The notes under the pieces were generated by a model. That model saw only the letters and a list, made by a program, of their open reading frames with translations. It was not told the DNA's origin and ran no database searches. From Planctomycetaceae bacterium (GTDB taxonomy: Bacteria > Planctomycetota > Planctomycetia > Pirellulales > Thermoguttaceae): a DNA stretch of 37,226 nucleotides. The stretch lies in assembly GCA_009783865.1 (NCBI GenBank), contig WRCR01000002.1, positions 1 through 37,226 of the forward strand, in the 5' to 3' direction. Below, piece after piece: positions 18,557-27,174 of this stretch. Numbering within the stretch: position 1 is the stretch's first letter; each line of letters begins with the position of its first letter. The position numbers were made by a program, and so were the translations under genes.

Positions 18557-19756
18557 CTACAATGTTGTGCTTTCGCCGCCGTCTACACTGCCGAGTGCGC
18601 CCCAAACACCGTAGGGACTCTTGCCGACAGTAACATCGGTTTCGTCCATTCCTGCTGTCCGGCAGTTGATGGTATCGCTGACAAACTGCACGCTGCCGTC
18701 AACTCTTCCAACTTGAACACCGCCCGAATGATACGACTGCGCCGTAAAAATACCATACGTGGTGCTTGGTGTTCCTGAAGATTGGCCGCCAGTCCAGCCG
18801 TTGCCGGTACAACTGGGACCATTGGGCGGTATCACCGTATTAAAACCGGTTACTGATGCCATTCCGTGAAATACGGCGCACTGGCGGCGGGCATCAGTAG
18901 TGACGGCAGTATAAAGTTTCCTGTCAGTTGTGCTGATAGCATTCCAGCAGGTTGTTAACGGAGTGGTTGTGTTCACACTGACACTGGAATGACTGCCGCG
19001 TACACTGTAACTGCCCTGCGTTTTCGCCGCAGGACATTCACTAAACATTACCGTATTACTGGTGCCATCGGTAACGGCTTTCATTCCTATCCATATATCA
19101 CCAGCAGAGAAACAACCGCGGGTTCTGAAGTCATTTCGGCACATGTTGGTATATGCGTCGCCGAAACAGGCAACGTAACTTCCTCTCGCGCCCTTGCTTG
19201 GCATATAAGACGGGTCGGAACCGAAAGAGTCAGAAGGACAAATAAACGGAATAATTTGCCCATAAAGTTCCGGCATGTGGGATTCCGTGGTCTCTTTGTT
19301 GGTGTCGGCATCAACGTACTTACTGCCGGGCAGAACCGTCGAGGTACCGTTGTCGGGTCTGACATTGTAATTGAAGTAGTTTTGCACCAGTCCGTCGTAG
19401 CGCGACTGCTGTTCCACGAACGGCAGAAGTTTCGACAGCGAATTCCAATATCGGCTGGCTAATCCCGGATACTTTGAGACCACGAAACTGGTGCAGCCCG
19501 CAGGAAACGCACCGCAAACATCGTGATAGTTCTGCATACCCAGCACGATTTGTTTGACATGGTTGCTGCACGACATTCTTCTTGCCGCCTCGCGGGCGGC
19601 TTGAACGGCAGGCAAGAGCAATGCGATAAGAACGCCGATAATGGCGATAACGACGAGAAGTTCAACGAGAGTGAATGCTGACCGGCGATGGTCATCGCCG
19701 GCTACTAATTCGTTTCCCCCCCTCAAATCACCTAGATTAAAAATCGTCTTTTTCAT
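18557..19756 (-). CDS. DUF1559 domain-containing prepilin-like protein with extended leader
   Basis: [80 protein letters not shown]...[14 protein letters not shown]. Confidence 0.93.
   Translation of the reverse strand: MKKTIFNLGDLRGGNELVAGDDHRRSAFTLVELLVVIAIIGVLIALLLPAVQAAREAARRMSCSNHVKQIVLGMQNYHDVCGAFPAGCTSFVVSKYPGLASRYWNSLSKLLPFVEQQSRYDGLVQNYFNYNVRPDNGTSTVLPGSKYVDADTNKETTESHMPELYGQIIPFICPSDSFGSDPSYMPSKGARGSYVACFGDAYTNMCRNDFRTRGCFSAGDIWIGMKAVTDGTSNTVMFSECPAAKTQGSYSVRGSHSSVSVNTTTPLTTCWNAISTTDRKLYTAVTTDARRQCAVFHGMASVTGFNTVIPPNGPSCTGNGWTGGQSSGTPSTTYGIFTAQSYHSGGVQVGRVDGSVQFVSDTINCRTAGMDETDVTVGKSPYGVWGALGSVDGGESTTL
19682..19701. repeat. palindromic mini-element inside DUF1559 leader
   Basis: CCGGCGATG-GT-CATCGCCGG. 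Confidence 0.75.
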
Positions 19757-19897
19757 TCCAAATTCTCCTGATTGCAAAGTTATTAAACAAAATTTACTAA
19801 GGTTGCCAGTAAAACAATTACCGACATTCATTGTAGCACACTTTTGTGATGTTTTCAAGAGAAAAATCTTCGGTTAGGCAAATTTTGTGGAAAATTG

Positions 19898-21127
19898 TCA
19901 ACCGATAATCTTTTTTGCCGCTGCCGTCAACGGCGACGATACACTGTCAACTTCCTGCAACAACGAAGCAAGGCGTTCTTTGCTCTGCTGAATGCTCTCC
20001 GGTGTTGACAGCCAATCAATCAAACATGCTGCCGCTTCTTTTGACTTATCCGTGCAAGTTAGAAATTCGGGAAACAACATCTTGCTGCGGGTTTCAACAT
20101 CCGCCTCCGCCGGAATGAATCGGACTGCATCGCCGTAAAAGACCGGCGTTTCACCGGTTGTTTCGTTTCTGTGTCTGTCAAGTTCCAGCAGGTTCACCAG
20201 TGTTATCGAAGGCGTTCTCCGAAAAAACCGTTGAATGAAAAACGGAAGCCGACCGACTCTGTAATAAATGACTGCCGGCTTGTTGCAGGCAAGTGATTCC
20301 AAAGAAACCGAGCCGGAAACCGCAAGACAGCAAGATGCCAGCCGAAGTAATTCCGGCGTTTTACCAACAAAGACCGGTATCATAAGTCCGCGCTGCTCTA
20401 ACATCTTGCGTATGAAAGCCGCTTGCGTTTCTTTGAAAGCGGCAAACACCGGTCGGACTTTCGGAACAGCAGCACGGACAATTTCAACGGCGAAAAGTAT
20501 ATCGGCAAGATTGCCGTGTACTTCCTGGTCACGCGAGCCGGGCAAAAGTGTCAGAATAGGTTCATCGCCGCATTGCTTGCGGAATGATTCCATAAAAGCG
20601 GTGTCGGGCTGATACTGACGCGTCTCTTCAAAGAAGGGATGTCCGATGTAGTCCGTTTCAATACCGTGTTTTTCAAACCAGCGTTGTTCAAACGGCAGCG
20701 GAGAGAAGACCTTGTCGACGTACCGCTTCATTTTTTTGACTCGCCATGAAGCCCAACTCCAGATTTGCGGCGGCATAAAGTAATAGACGGGAATCCCGTA
20801 TTTCTTGGCGCATTTCGCAACATGCCAGTTGAAGCCCGGATAATCAACGAGTATAACAGCATCAATTTTTTCGGAGGCGAAGACCGCTTCGGCTTGTTTC
20901 AGAAAGTTGCGGAAGAGGAAATAATTCGCAAGGGGTTTCTTCAGCCACATCACGGCGTGCTGTGTTAAGTCGGCAAGGAGTTTGCAGTTGCTGCTTTGCA
21001 TTTTGGGACCGCCGAAACCGATACATTCCGTTTCCGGTTCGAGGGAGCGGAGGCGGTCAATCAGATGAGCGGCGTGCAGGTCGCCGCTGGGTTCACCGGC
21101 AGAGAAAAACAAACGCAGGTTGTTCAT
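19898..21127 (-). CDS. lpxB: lipid-A-disaccharide synthase
   Basis: LRLFFSAGEPSGDLHAAHLI, GFGGPKMQ, YYFMPPQIWSWASWRVKKMKRYVDKVFSPLPFEQRWFEKHGIETDYIGHPFFE, LTLLPGSRDQEV. Confidence 0.94.
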   Translation of the reverse strand: MNNLRLFFSAGEPSGDLHAAHLIDRLRSLEPETECIGFGGPKMQSSNCKLLADLTQHAVMWLKKPLANYFLFRNFLKQAEAVFASEKIDAVILVDYPGFNWHVAKCAKKYGIPVYYFMPPQIWSWASWRVKKMKRYVDKVFSPLPFEQRWFEKHGIETDYIGHPFFEETRQYQPDTAFMESFRKQCGDEPILTLLPGSRDQEVHGNLADILFAVEIVRAAVPKVRPVFAAFKETQAAFIRKMLEQRGLMIPVFVGKTPELLRLASCCLAVSGSVSLESLACNKPAVIYYRVGRLPFFIQRFFRRTPSITLVNLLELDRHRNETTGETPVFYGDAVRFIPAEADVETRSKMLFPEFLTCTDKSKEAAACLIDWLSTPESIQQSKERLASLLQEVDSVSSPLTAAAKKIIG

Positions 21128-22092
21128 GAACTTGTTTTCCTAACTAATACCCTCGCAAAACATTTTTTGCCGTTAATACAAGGGTGATATACCTTATCAT
21201 CAATAAGAGCATACCCTTTTTCCAATAAACCGTTTAATATAGAGCGGGCGGATACAGCAAACGGCTTCTTATAATCACTTGGAATATAACAATTATCGAC
21301 AATTAACGTTTTTGAATCATCATACCTTTTATACTTTTCCGGTATATCTTTTAACGGTATTATTTTAAGATGGTTATACTTTTGTCTGTTTTTTATAGGG
21401 ATATTTGTGTACCAGGTTCCTGCTGCTCTTGTTAATTCCCTTTTAGATGTTAGATACCAATCGACTCTGTTATACCCAGCCCATGCTTTACCCTCTTTGA
21501 AATATGGAATAAAAGCAAGAGTTATCGGATTTGTTATGTTGGAAATAATAAGAAACTTCTTGCCGCTTTCAATAATCATTCTCCAATAGTCGATTGCTCT
21601 GGAAAACGGCGGATTCGTACATACGATGTCGGTATCCTCACGAAGTATTTTCAAGGACAATGGGTCATCAAAACTGCCGGTATAATTTTTCGGATATTCC
21701 TTTGTTCCTATTTCGCTGAATCCGTTTTTCGTAAAAATGTAACCCTTCGGTCCTTGATTGAATAAGTCAACCTTTCCGCCGTAATGAGTACATATCAGTT
21801 TTTTTATTCCTAACTCTTTGAATTTTTTCAAGAAATATAATGCGAAAGCAGATGTTGTTCTTTCGTTATTACCGACTGCGTCATCGCAATTACAAAAGAC
21901 GACTTTGTTTTTCCAAACCGATTTGGGATACATGTCTAACTCTTTTTCGACATCTTCGTACCGTGTAAAAAATTCGTCATTATCGGCTCTTTGGGCTCTG
22001 TGAAGTAATGTTTGCCTTGTCACACCCCTTTCTTCAAGCGTCGGGGTTGTTTTTTTAATTATCTTTTCCTGCTCCGATTTGTTCTTTGCCAT
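21124..22092 (-). CDS. EcoRI-family adenine-specific DNA methyltransferase, lacking the N-terminal GIY-YIG domain of its neighbours
   Basis: DNDEFFTRYEDVEKEL, VVFCNCDDAVG, IVCTNPPFSRAIDYW, WYTNIP, LLEKGY...NGKKCFARVLVRK (M.EcoRI-like layout); ends in ATGA overlap with lpxB. Confidence 0.85.
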   Translation of the reverse strand: MAKNKSEQEKIIKKTTPTLEERGVTRQTLLHRAQRADNDEFFTRYEDVEKELDMYPKSVWKNKVVFCNCDDAVGNNERTTSAFALYFLKKFKELGIKKLICTHYGGKVDLFNQGPKGYIFTKNGFSEIGTKEYPKNYTGSFDDPLSLKILREDTDIVCTNPPFSRAIDYWRMIIESGKKFLIISNITNPITLAFIPYFKEGKAWAGYNRVDWYLTSKRELTRAAGTWYTNIPIKNRQKYNHLKIIPLKDIPEKYKRYDDSKTLIVDNCYIPSDYKKPFAVSARSILNGLLEKGYALIDDKVYHPCINGKKCFARVLVRKTSS

Positions 22093-22121
22093 GAGTACTC
22101 TCCTAATCTGCGGATTTCTCC

Positions 22122-23414
22122 TTATACTTTCTTAACTAATACCCTTCCGAAACACTTTTTACCATCCACGTATGGAAAGTACTGATTATCTTTAACAATT
22201 TTATAACCTTTTTCTAATAAACCATTTAGGAGCGGACGAACAGATACAGCAAACGGTTTCTTATAATCGCTTGGAATATAACCGTGATTTACGATTAACA
22301 TTTTTGAATCATCATACTTTTTGTATTTTGCCGGTATATCTTTCAACGGCATTATTTTTAAGTGTCTGGATTTCGGTCTTTTTTTTATGGGAATGTTTGT
22401 GTACCAATGTCCGGCGGCGGCTAATAATTCTCTTTTAGGATTTAAGAAATTATCAACACTGTTGTACCCGGGCCATGCTTTACCGTTCATAAAATACGGA
22501 ATAAAAGCCGGAGTTACAACATTCGATATATTAGAAATAATGATAAAACGCTTGCCGCTTGTAATGAGCATTTGCCAATAGTCCCGCGCTCTTGAAAACG
22601 GAGGATTCGTGCAGACGATGTCGGCATCATCACGAAGAATTTTCAAGGACAGCGGGTCATCAAAACTGCCTGTGTATTTTTGGGGAAATTCCTTGATTTC
22701 CCTAAATCCGGTTTTTGTAAAGATATAACCTCTTGGTCCTTGATTAAATAAGTCAACTTTCCCTGCGTAATGTGTACAGATTAGTTTTTTTAATCCTAGT
22801 TCCTCAAACTTTCTCAAAAAATATAGAGCGAAAGGCGACGTTGTTATTGCATCAGTACCCACTGCGTCATCGCAGTTGCAGAAAACGGCTTTGTTTTTCC
22901 AAATGGACTTTGGATAAATGTTTAATTCTTTTTCGACATCTTCGTATCGTGTAAAAAACTCGTCATTGTCAGCGTTCTGTGCTTTTTGCATTACGTCTTT
23001 CTTCGACATACCTCTTTCTTCAAGCGTCGGAGTTGTTTTTTTAATTATCTTTACGATTTGCTTTTTGTCTTCTTTCTTGATGAAAATTTCTTCAACAAAC
23101 GACGCGTGTGACTTTATAAAACTAACATACCTCTCAAACAACGTCTGATTATAAAAATAAATTTCTTTGCTTTTTTCTTCACGCAGGAAAACGTATTCTT
23201 TTTCAATATCCCTTTCAACTCGTGTCATATTTTTTACTTTACATGTGAAGAGATAAGCATAGACATTGTCCTTGGACTTGCCCGTCATAGAGTTATATTC
23301 TTTGAGCCGCCGGTCAAGGTCATTCGTCTTGCCTATTTTGCACTTGGAAGGTTCCAGCGATGACTGCACGATGTAGATATACTGGTTTTCCTGCTCCGAT
23401 TTGTTCTTTGCCAT
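22122..23414 (-). CDS. GIY-YIG (T5orf172/MUG113-like) nuclease domain fused to EcoRI-family adenine methyltransferase
   Basis: N-term YIYIVQSSLEPSKCKIGKTNDLDRRLKEYN...RVERDIEKEY...KEIYF; C-term CNCDDAVG, CTNPPFSRARDYW, KCFGRVLVKK; SD AGGAGAG upstream. Confidence 0.85.
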   Translation of the reverse strand: MAKNKSEQENQYIYIVQSSLEPSKCKIGKTNDLDRRLKEYNSMTGKSKDNVYAYLFTCKVKNMTRVERDIEKEYVFLREEKSKEIYFYNQTLFERYVSFIKSHASFVEEIFIKKEDKKQIVKIIKKTTPTLEERGMSKKDVMQKAQNADNDEFFTRYEDVEKELNIYPKSIWKNKAVFCNCDDAVGTDAITTSPFALYFLRKFEELGLKKLICTHYAGKVDLFNQGPRGYIFTKTGFREIKEFPQKYTGSFDDPLSLKILRDDADIVCTNPPFSRARDYWQMLITSGKRFIIISNISNVVTPAFIPYFMNGKAWPGYNSVDNFLNPKRELLAAAGHWYTNIPIKKRPKSRHLKIMPLKDIPAKYKKYDDSKMLIVNHGYIPSDYKKPFAVSVRPLLNGLLEKGYKIVKDNQYFPYVDGKKCFGRVLVKKV

Positions 23415-23443
23415 GAGTACTCTCCTAATCTGCGGATTTCTCC

Positions 23444-24742
23444 TTATACTTTCTTAACTAATACCCTTCCAAAACAGCGTTCACCATTTACATACGGAAC
23501 ATATTCTTTATGTTCGACGAGTTTATATCCCTTTTCCAATAAACCATTTAATATGGAACGGACAGATACAGCAAAGGACTTCTTATAACCGCTTGGAATA
23601 TAACCATTATCGACAATCAACATTTTAGAATCATCGTATCTTTTGTATTTTGCCGGTATATCTTTCAACGGTATTATTTTTAGGTGTCTGGATTTCGGTC
23701 TTTTTTTTATGGGAATGTTTGTGTACCAATGCCCGGCTGCGGACACAAGTTCTCTTTTAGGATTTAAAAAATAATTAACACTGTTGTACCCGGGCAATGC
23801 TTTTCCTTCTTCAAAGTATGACATATAGGGCTGGTTCTTAACATTTGTTATATTAGAAATGATTATGAACTTTTTCCTGCTTGCGATAATTATTCTCCAA
23901 TAGTCCCTCGCTCTTGAAAACGGCGGATTCGTACAAACAATGTCGGCATCCTCGTTCAGTATTTTCAACGACAATGGATGGTCAAAACTGCCGTTATATT
24001 TTCTGGGATATTCCTTTGTTCCTATTTCGCTATACCCGGTCTTGGTAAAAATATAGCCCCGCGGTCCTTGATTGAATAAGTCAACGTTTCCCGCAAAATG
24101 CGTACAGATTAGTTTTTTTAATCCCAACTCTTTGAAATTTTCCAAAAAGTACAAGGCAAAGGGAGATGTTGTTATTTCGTCATCGCCCACTGCGTCATCG
24201 CAGTTGCAAAACACGACTTTGTTTCTCCAAATTCTTTTAGGATACATCGACAGTTCTTTTTCGACATCTTCGTACCTTGTGAAAAACTCGTCGTTCTTAA
24301 CCTTCTGTGCTTTTTGAAGTATTTCTTTTGTTGTCAGTCCTCGTTCTTTAAGCGTCGGAGTTGTCTTTCTGATTATCCTGACTATCTGTTTTTTATCATC
24401 TTGTTTGATAAAAATCTCTTTAACAAATAATGTGTGCGATTTTATAAACTTGACGTATACATTAAACCAATGAGGATTACAAAAATATATTTCCCTGCTT
24501 TTCTCTTCCCGCAGATTAAAGAATTGCTTCGCCATATCTGCTTCAATCCGCGCCATATTTTTGACTTGACACGTGAAGAGATAAGCATAGACGTTGTCTT
24601 TGGACTTGCCCGTCATATTGTTATACTCTTTGAGCCGCCGGTCAAGGTCATTCGTTTTGCCTATTTTGCACTTGGACGGCTCTAGCGATGACTGCACGAT
24701 GTAGATATACTGGTTTTCCTGCTCCGATTTGTTCTTTGCCAT
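23444..24742 (-). CDS. GIY-YIG nuclease domain fused to EcoRI-family adenine methyltransferase, second fusion paralogue
   Basis: Same architecture; MAKNKSEQENQYIYIVQSSLEPSKCKIGKTNDLDRRLKEYNNMTGK..., CTNPPFSRARDYW; start at 24742 aligns with the paralogue start. Confidence 0.85.
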   Translation of the reverse strand: MAKNKSEQENQYIYIVQSSLEPSKCKIGKTNDLDRRLKEYNNMTGKSKDNVYAYLFTCQVKNMARIEADMAKQFFNLREEKSREIYFCNPHWFNVYVKFIKSHTLFVKEIFIKQDDKKQIVRIIRKTTPTLKERGLTTKEILQKAQKVKNDEFFTRYEDVEKELSMYPKRIWRNKVVFCNCDDAVGDDEITTSPFALYFLENFKELGLKKLICTHFAGNVDLFNQGPRGYIFTKTGYSEIGTKEYPRKYNGSFDHPLSLKILNEDADIVCTNPPFSRARDYWRIIIASRKKFIIISNITNVKNQPYMSYFEEGKALPGYNSVNYFLNPKRELVSAAGHWYTNIPIKKRPKSRHLKIIPLKDIPAKYKRYDDSKMLIVDNGYIPSGYKKSFAVSVRSILNGLLEKGYKLVEHKEYVPYVNGERCFGRVLVKKV

Positions 24743-24761
24743 ATAACCTCTGGTTTGTCCT

Positions 24762-24781
24762 CGGCGAGTTATCACTCGCCG
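24762..24781. repeat. palindromic mini-element, TATC-loop subfamily
   Basis: CGGCGAGT-TATC-ACTCGCCG. Confidence 0.75.
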
Positions 24782-24810
24782 CTCGTAATGATGAATTTCG
24801 TAATGATGAA

Positions 24811-25962
24811 TTATTTTTCGTAACCGAAACGCTCGAAATATCTGCTCCAGCACCCGGCGATTTTTCGTTTCACCTCTTCGTCCATCTCGAACTTGTTCTT
24901 CTTGTATTCCTTTTGCGAAGCGGCAAAGGTCTCCATCACCGGCTTCACTTGAGCAAAATCGCCGAGTTGCAGCGTACTGTAAATCCTTTCCAGCGTGTCA
25001 ACCGGCGCAGAAGTCAATTCCTTGAAAGACACTTCGCAGAACTGTTCCGGTCTCAACAATTTAATATCTTCGTCAAACGCATCATACATCGTGTTGAGCG
25101 AATCGAAAACGTAGTCCTCCATTCCGATTCCTTTCGGGATTTGCGCGCCTTCGTCTTTCGACAGCCGCATCCAAAGATTGTAAGTCGAAGGAAAAATCGA
25201 ATACGGATTGCGGTGAATGTGAATGAACTGTGCATCAGGATATTTTTCCAATATCGCCGCTATCCGACCGGTATGAGTCGGCGATTTCAAAACGATACGC
25301 TTGTCCGGCATGAGAACCGTCAATGACCGCAAAAATTCGTCAAGACGATTCAGCCAGTCCGTCCGCTTTTCGGATGAAAGATTTTTCAACGTGAGATAAT
25401 CGAAGTCAATCCGCTCAGGATTATTCGGAAAGAACATATTGCGGTAAGGCGACGGAAGTCCCATCGACATCAGCGCGAACTCATCTTCCTGCGGACGGTC
25501 AAAGCCCGCTGCCATGTTGTCAATCGGTCGTTTCTTCGGCATTACAATAGCCGCTATGGGACGCAGATAAAACCGGGAAAAGATGAAGTGTTCCGGTGCG
25601 AAACAAGTATAGGTGTCGGCAAAGCCGAAACGCTCATCGTTGATGAGATATTCATGCAGCAAAGTCGTTCCGCTGCGCCAATGTCCGATAACAAAGAGCG
25701 GCGGTGCTGCGAGTTTCGTCTTCTTGATTTTTCTTCCGTAGAAGAGCCGCTGTAAAATCGCAGACGGTGAATTAGCGATTACTCCCAGTCCGAGTACAAC
25801 TCCGACCATTCCCCAGCAAAGCGGCGAGACGCGGTAATTGCCGCTTTTCAATAGTTTTAAGGCGGCGCGCACTGTCATTCCGTCCCAAAAACGGGGATAC
25901 CAAAATCGGTCTTTGTAGCCGCCGACTTCTGCTGTTTTTACTGCTGGTTTTTTTACCGACAT
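24811..25962 (-). CDS. sulfotransferase family protein
   Basis: PPLFVIGHWRSGTTLLHEYL (5'-PSB loop), RIVLKSPTHTGRIAAILEKYPDAQFIHIHRNPYSIFPSTYNLW (3'-PB motif). Confidence 0.9.
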   Translation of the reverse strand: MSVKKPAVKTAEVGGYKDRFWYPRFWDGMTVRAALKLLKSGNYRVSPLCWGMVGVVLGLGVIANSPSAILQRLFYGRKIKKTKLAAPPLFVIGHWRSGTTLLHEYLINDERFGFADTYTCFAPEHFIFSRFYLRPIAAIVMPKKRPIDNMAAGFDRPQEDEFALMSMGLPSPYRNMFFPNNPERIDFDYLTLKNLSSEKRTDWLNRLDEFLRSLTVLMPDKRIVLKSPTHTGRIAAILEKYPDAQFIHIHRNPYSIFPSTYNLWMRLSKDEGAQIPKGIGMEDYVFDSLNTMYDAFDEDIKLLRPEQFCEVSFKELTSAPVDTLERIYSTLQLGDFAQVKPVMETFAASQKEYKKNKFEMDEEVKRKIAGCWSRYFERFGYEK

Positions 25963-26041
25963 AATTTTCTCCCTTCATTTTCGGTTATAGCCATTTTAAC
26001 ATTTAGCGGCAACGTACGGTACTCCGCACTGATGGTTTTGT

Positions 26042-26057
26042 GTCGGCTATCGCCGAC
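26042..26057. repeat. palindromic mini-element, TATC-loop subfamily
   Basis: GTCGGC-TATC-GCCGAC. Confidence 0.65.
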
Positions 26058-26112
26058 GCAGCCGCCCGGCGGGTAGTGAGCAGCGGGTGACGAGAACATA
26101 GCGGCAATCGCG

Positions 26113-26910
26113 CTATTTCGCTGTCGGCTGACTCAACAAAATGTTCCGGTTCAACAGTTGAATCTGCGCTTCGAGTGCCTTGATAGTTGTTTTTAACTCT
26201 TCGGTTTCTTTGCGGAGCGATTCCACACTGTTCTTCAACTCCGTCAATTCTTTTGATGGCTGCGGCACCCACGGAGAATCAGCAAATGCCCGCTCTTGGT
26301 CAAACTCGGTCGGCATAGACCGCTGCGGCGGCATTCCCGGCTGCTGCATCATCATGTTCGGCTGCATCATCGGCGGCTGGGCAACCGGCATCATAGGATT
26401 ACCGCCCGGAATCATTGAAGGGTCGAACTGCGGCGATAAATTCGGCGGCATACTATTCGGTCTCGGCATCGCCGGTAAAGTGTTCTGCATTGGATTCTGT
26501 TCTGTTAAATTCAGTTGCTCGGCGACCCCCTTTAGTTCCTTGGCGATTTCACTTTGTCTTTCGGTCAACATAGTCCGCATTTGCGTATCATTGGGGTCAA
26601 TGAAACTGAGTTGCCGCTGTATCTGCTGCAATTCAAAATTCATTTGGTCGCGCATCCGCATCAAGACGACAGGATTGATACGGGGCATTGCCGGCATACC
26701 GCCCATCACATTGGGACCCGACATAACGGGCTGCACCGGATTTTGCAGCGGGTCAGCCGCCGGTACTGTTTGCGCCGTAATCGGCTGCACTACAGGCGGC
26801 GTTGTTGACGGCACTGCGGGTTGCGTTGCCGGCTCTTGCGCCGGTTCTTGAGCGGAAACGGCAACTGCCGAAAGAGCAATCACGAATGATAATAAGAGTT
26901 TCGTTTTCAT
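26113..26910 (-). CDS. secreted Pro/Met-rich protein with C-terminal coiled coil, function unknown
   Basis: Signal peptide MKTKLLLSFVIALSAVAVSAQ, Pro/Met-rich middle (PMMPVAQPPMMQPNMMMQQPGMPP), C-term ELTELKNSVESLRKETEELKTTIKALEAQIQLL. Confidence 0.75.
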   Translation of the reverse strand: MKTKLLLSFVIALSAVAVSAQEPAQEPATQPAVPSTTPPVVQPITAQTVPAADPLQNPVQPVMSGPNVMGGMPAMPRINPVVLMRMRDQMNFELQQIQRQLSFIDPNDTQMRTMLTERQSEIAKELKGVAEQLNLTEQNPMQNTLPAMPRPNSMPPNLSPQFDPSMIPGGNPMMPVAQPPMMQPNMMMQQPGMPPQRSMPTEFDQERAFADSPWVPQPSKELTELKNSVESLRKETEELKTTIKALEAQIQLLNRNILLSQPTAK

Positions 26911-27057
26911 TGGTCTGATTTTTGTTTAGGGCTGTCCAACATCCATTTTTCAATTATAACAAAATTTTTCCATTTTTTCAAGGCAGAAAAAGCGTGTTTA
27001 AAGACGTTTACACATCATTTAGAGCGTTTTTGGATTTTTCGTGGCCAAATTCCTGTC

Positions 27058-27133
27058 ACCCCCGTGAAGGCGGGGGGTCTAGAGAATAGATGTGAACCCT
27101 TTACGTCTAGATTCCCGCTTTCGCGGGAATGAC
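27058..27133. repeat. REP-like paired repeat (ACCCCCG..CGGGGGGT plus ATTCCCGC..GCGGGAAT)
   Basis: caccCCCGtgaaggCGGGgggtctagag ... accctttacgtctagATTCCCGCtttcGCGGGAATgacg. Confidence 0.8.
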
Positions 27134-27174
27134 GAAAGTGAATTCCAGCAGTCCACACCAATTCTTGATATGCT

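Noticed and set aside
21124-24742. Depletion of GAATTC as evidence of EcoRI specificity
   Set aside because: GAATTC still occurs several times by eye in the window (for example near 19444, 27140, 30605, 31650, 36086), and target specificity of these paralogues cannot be inferred from sequence alone.
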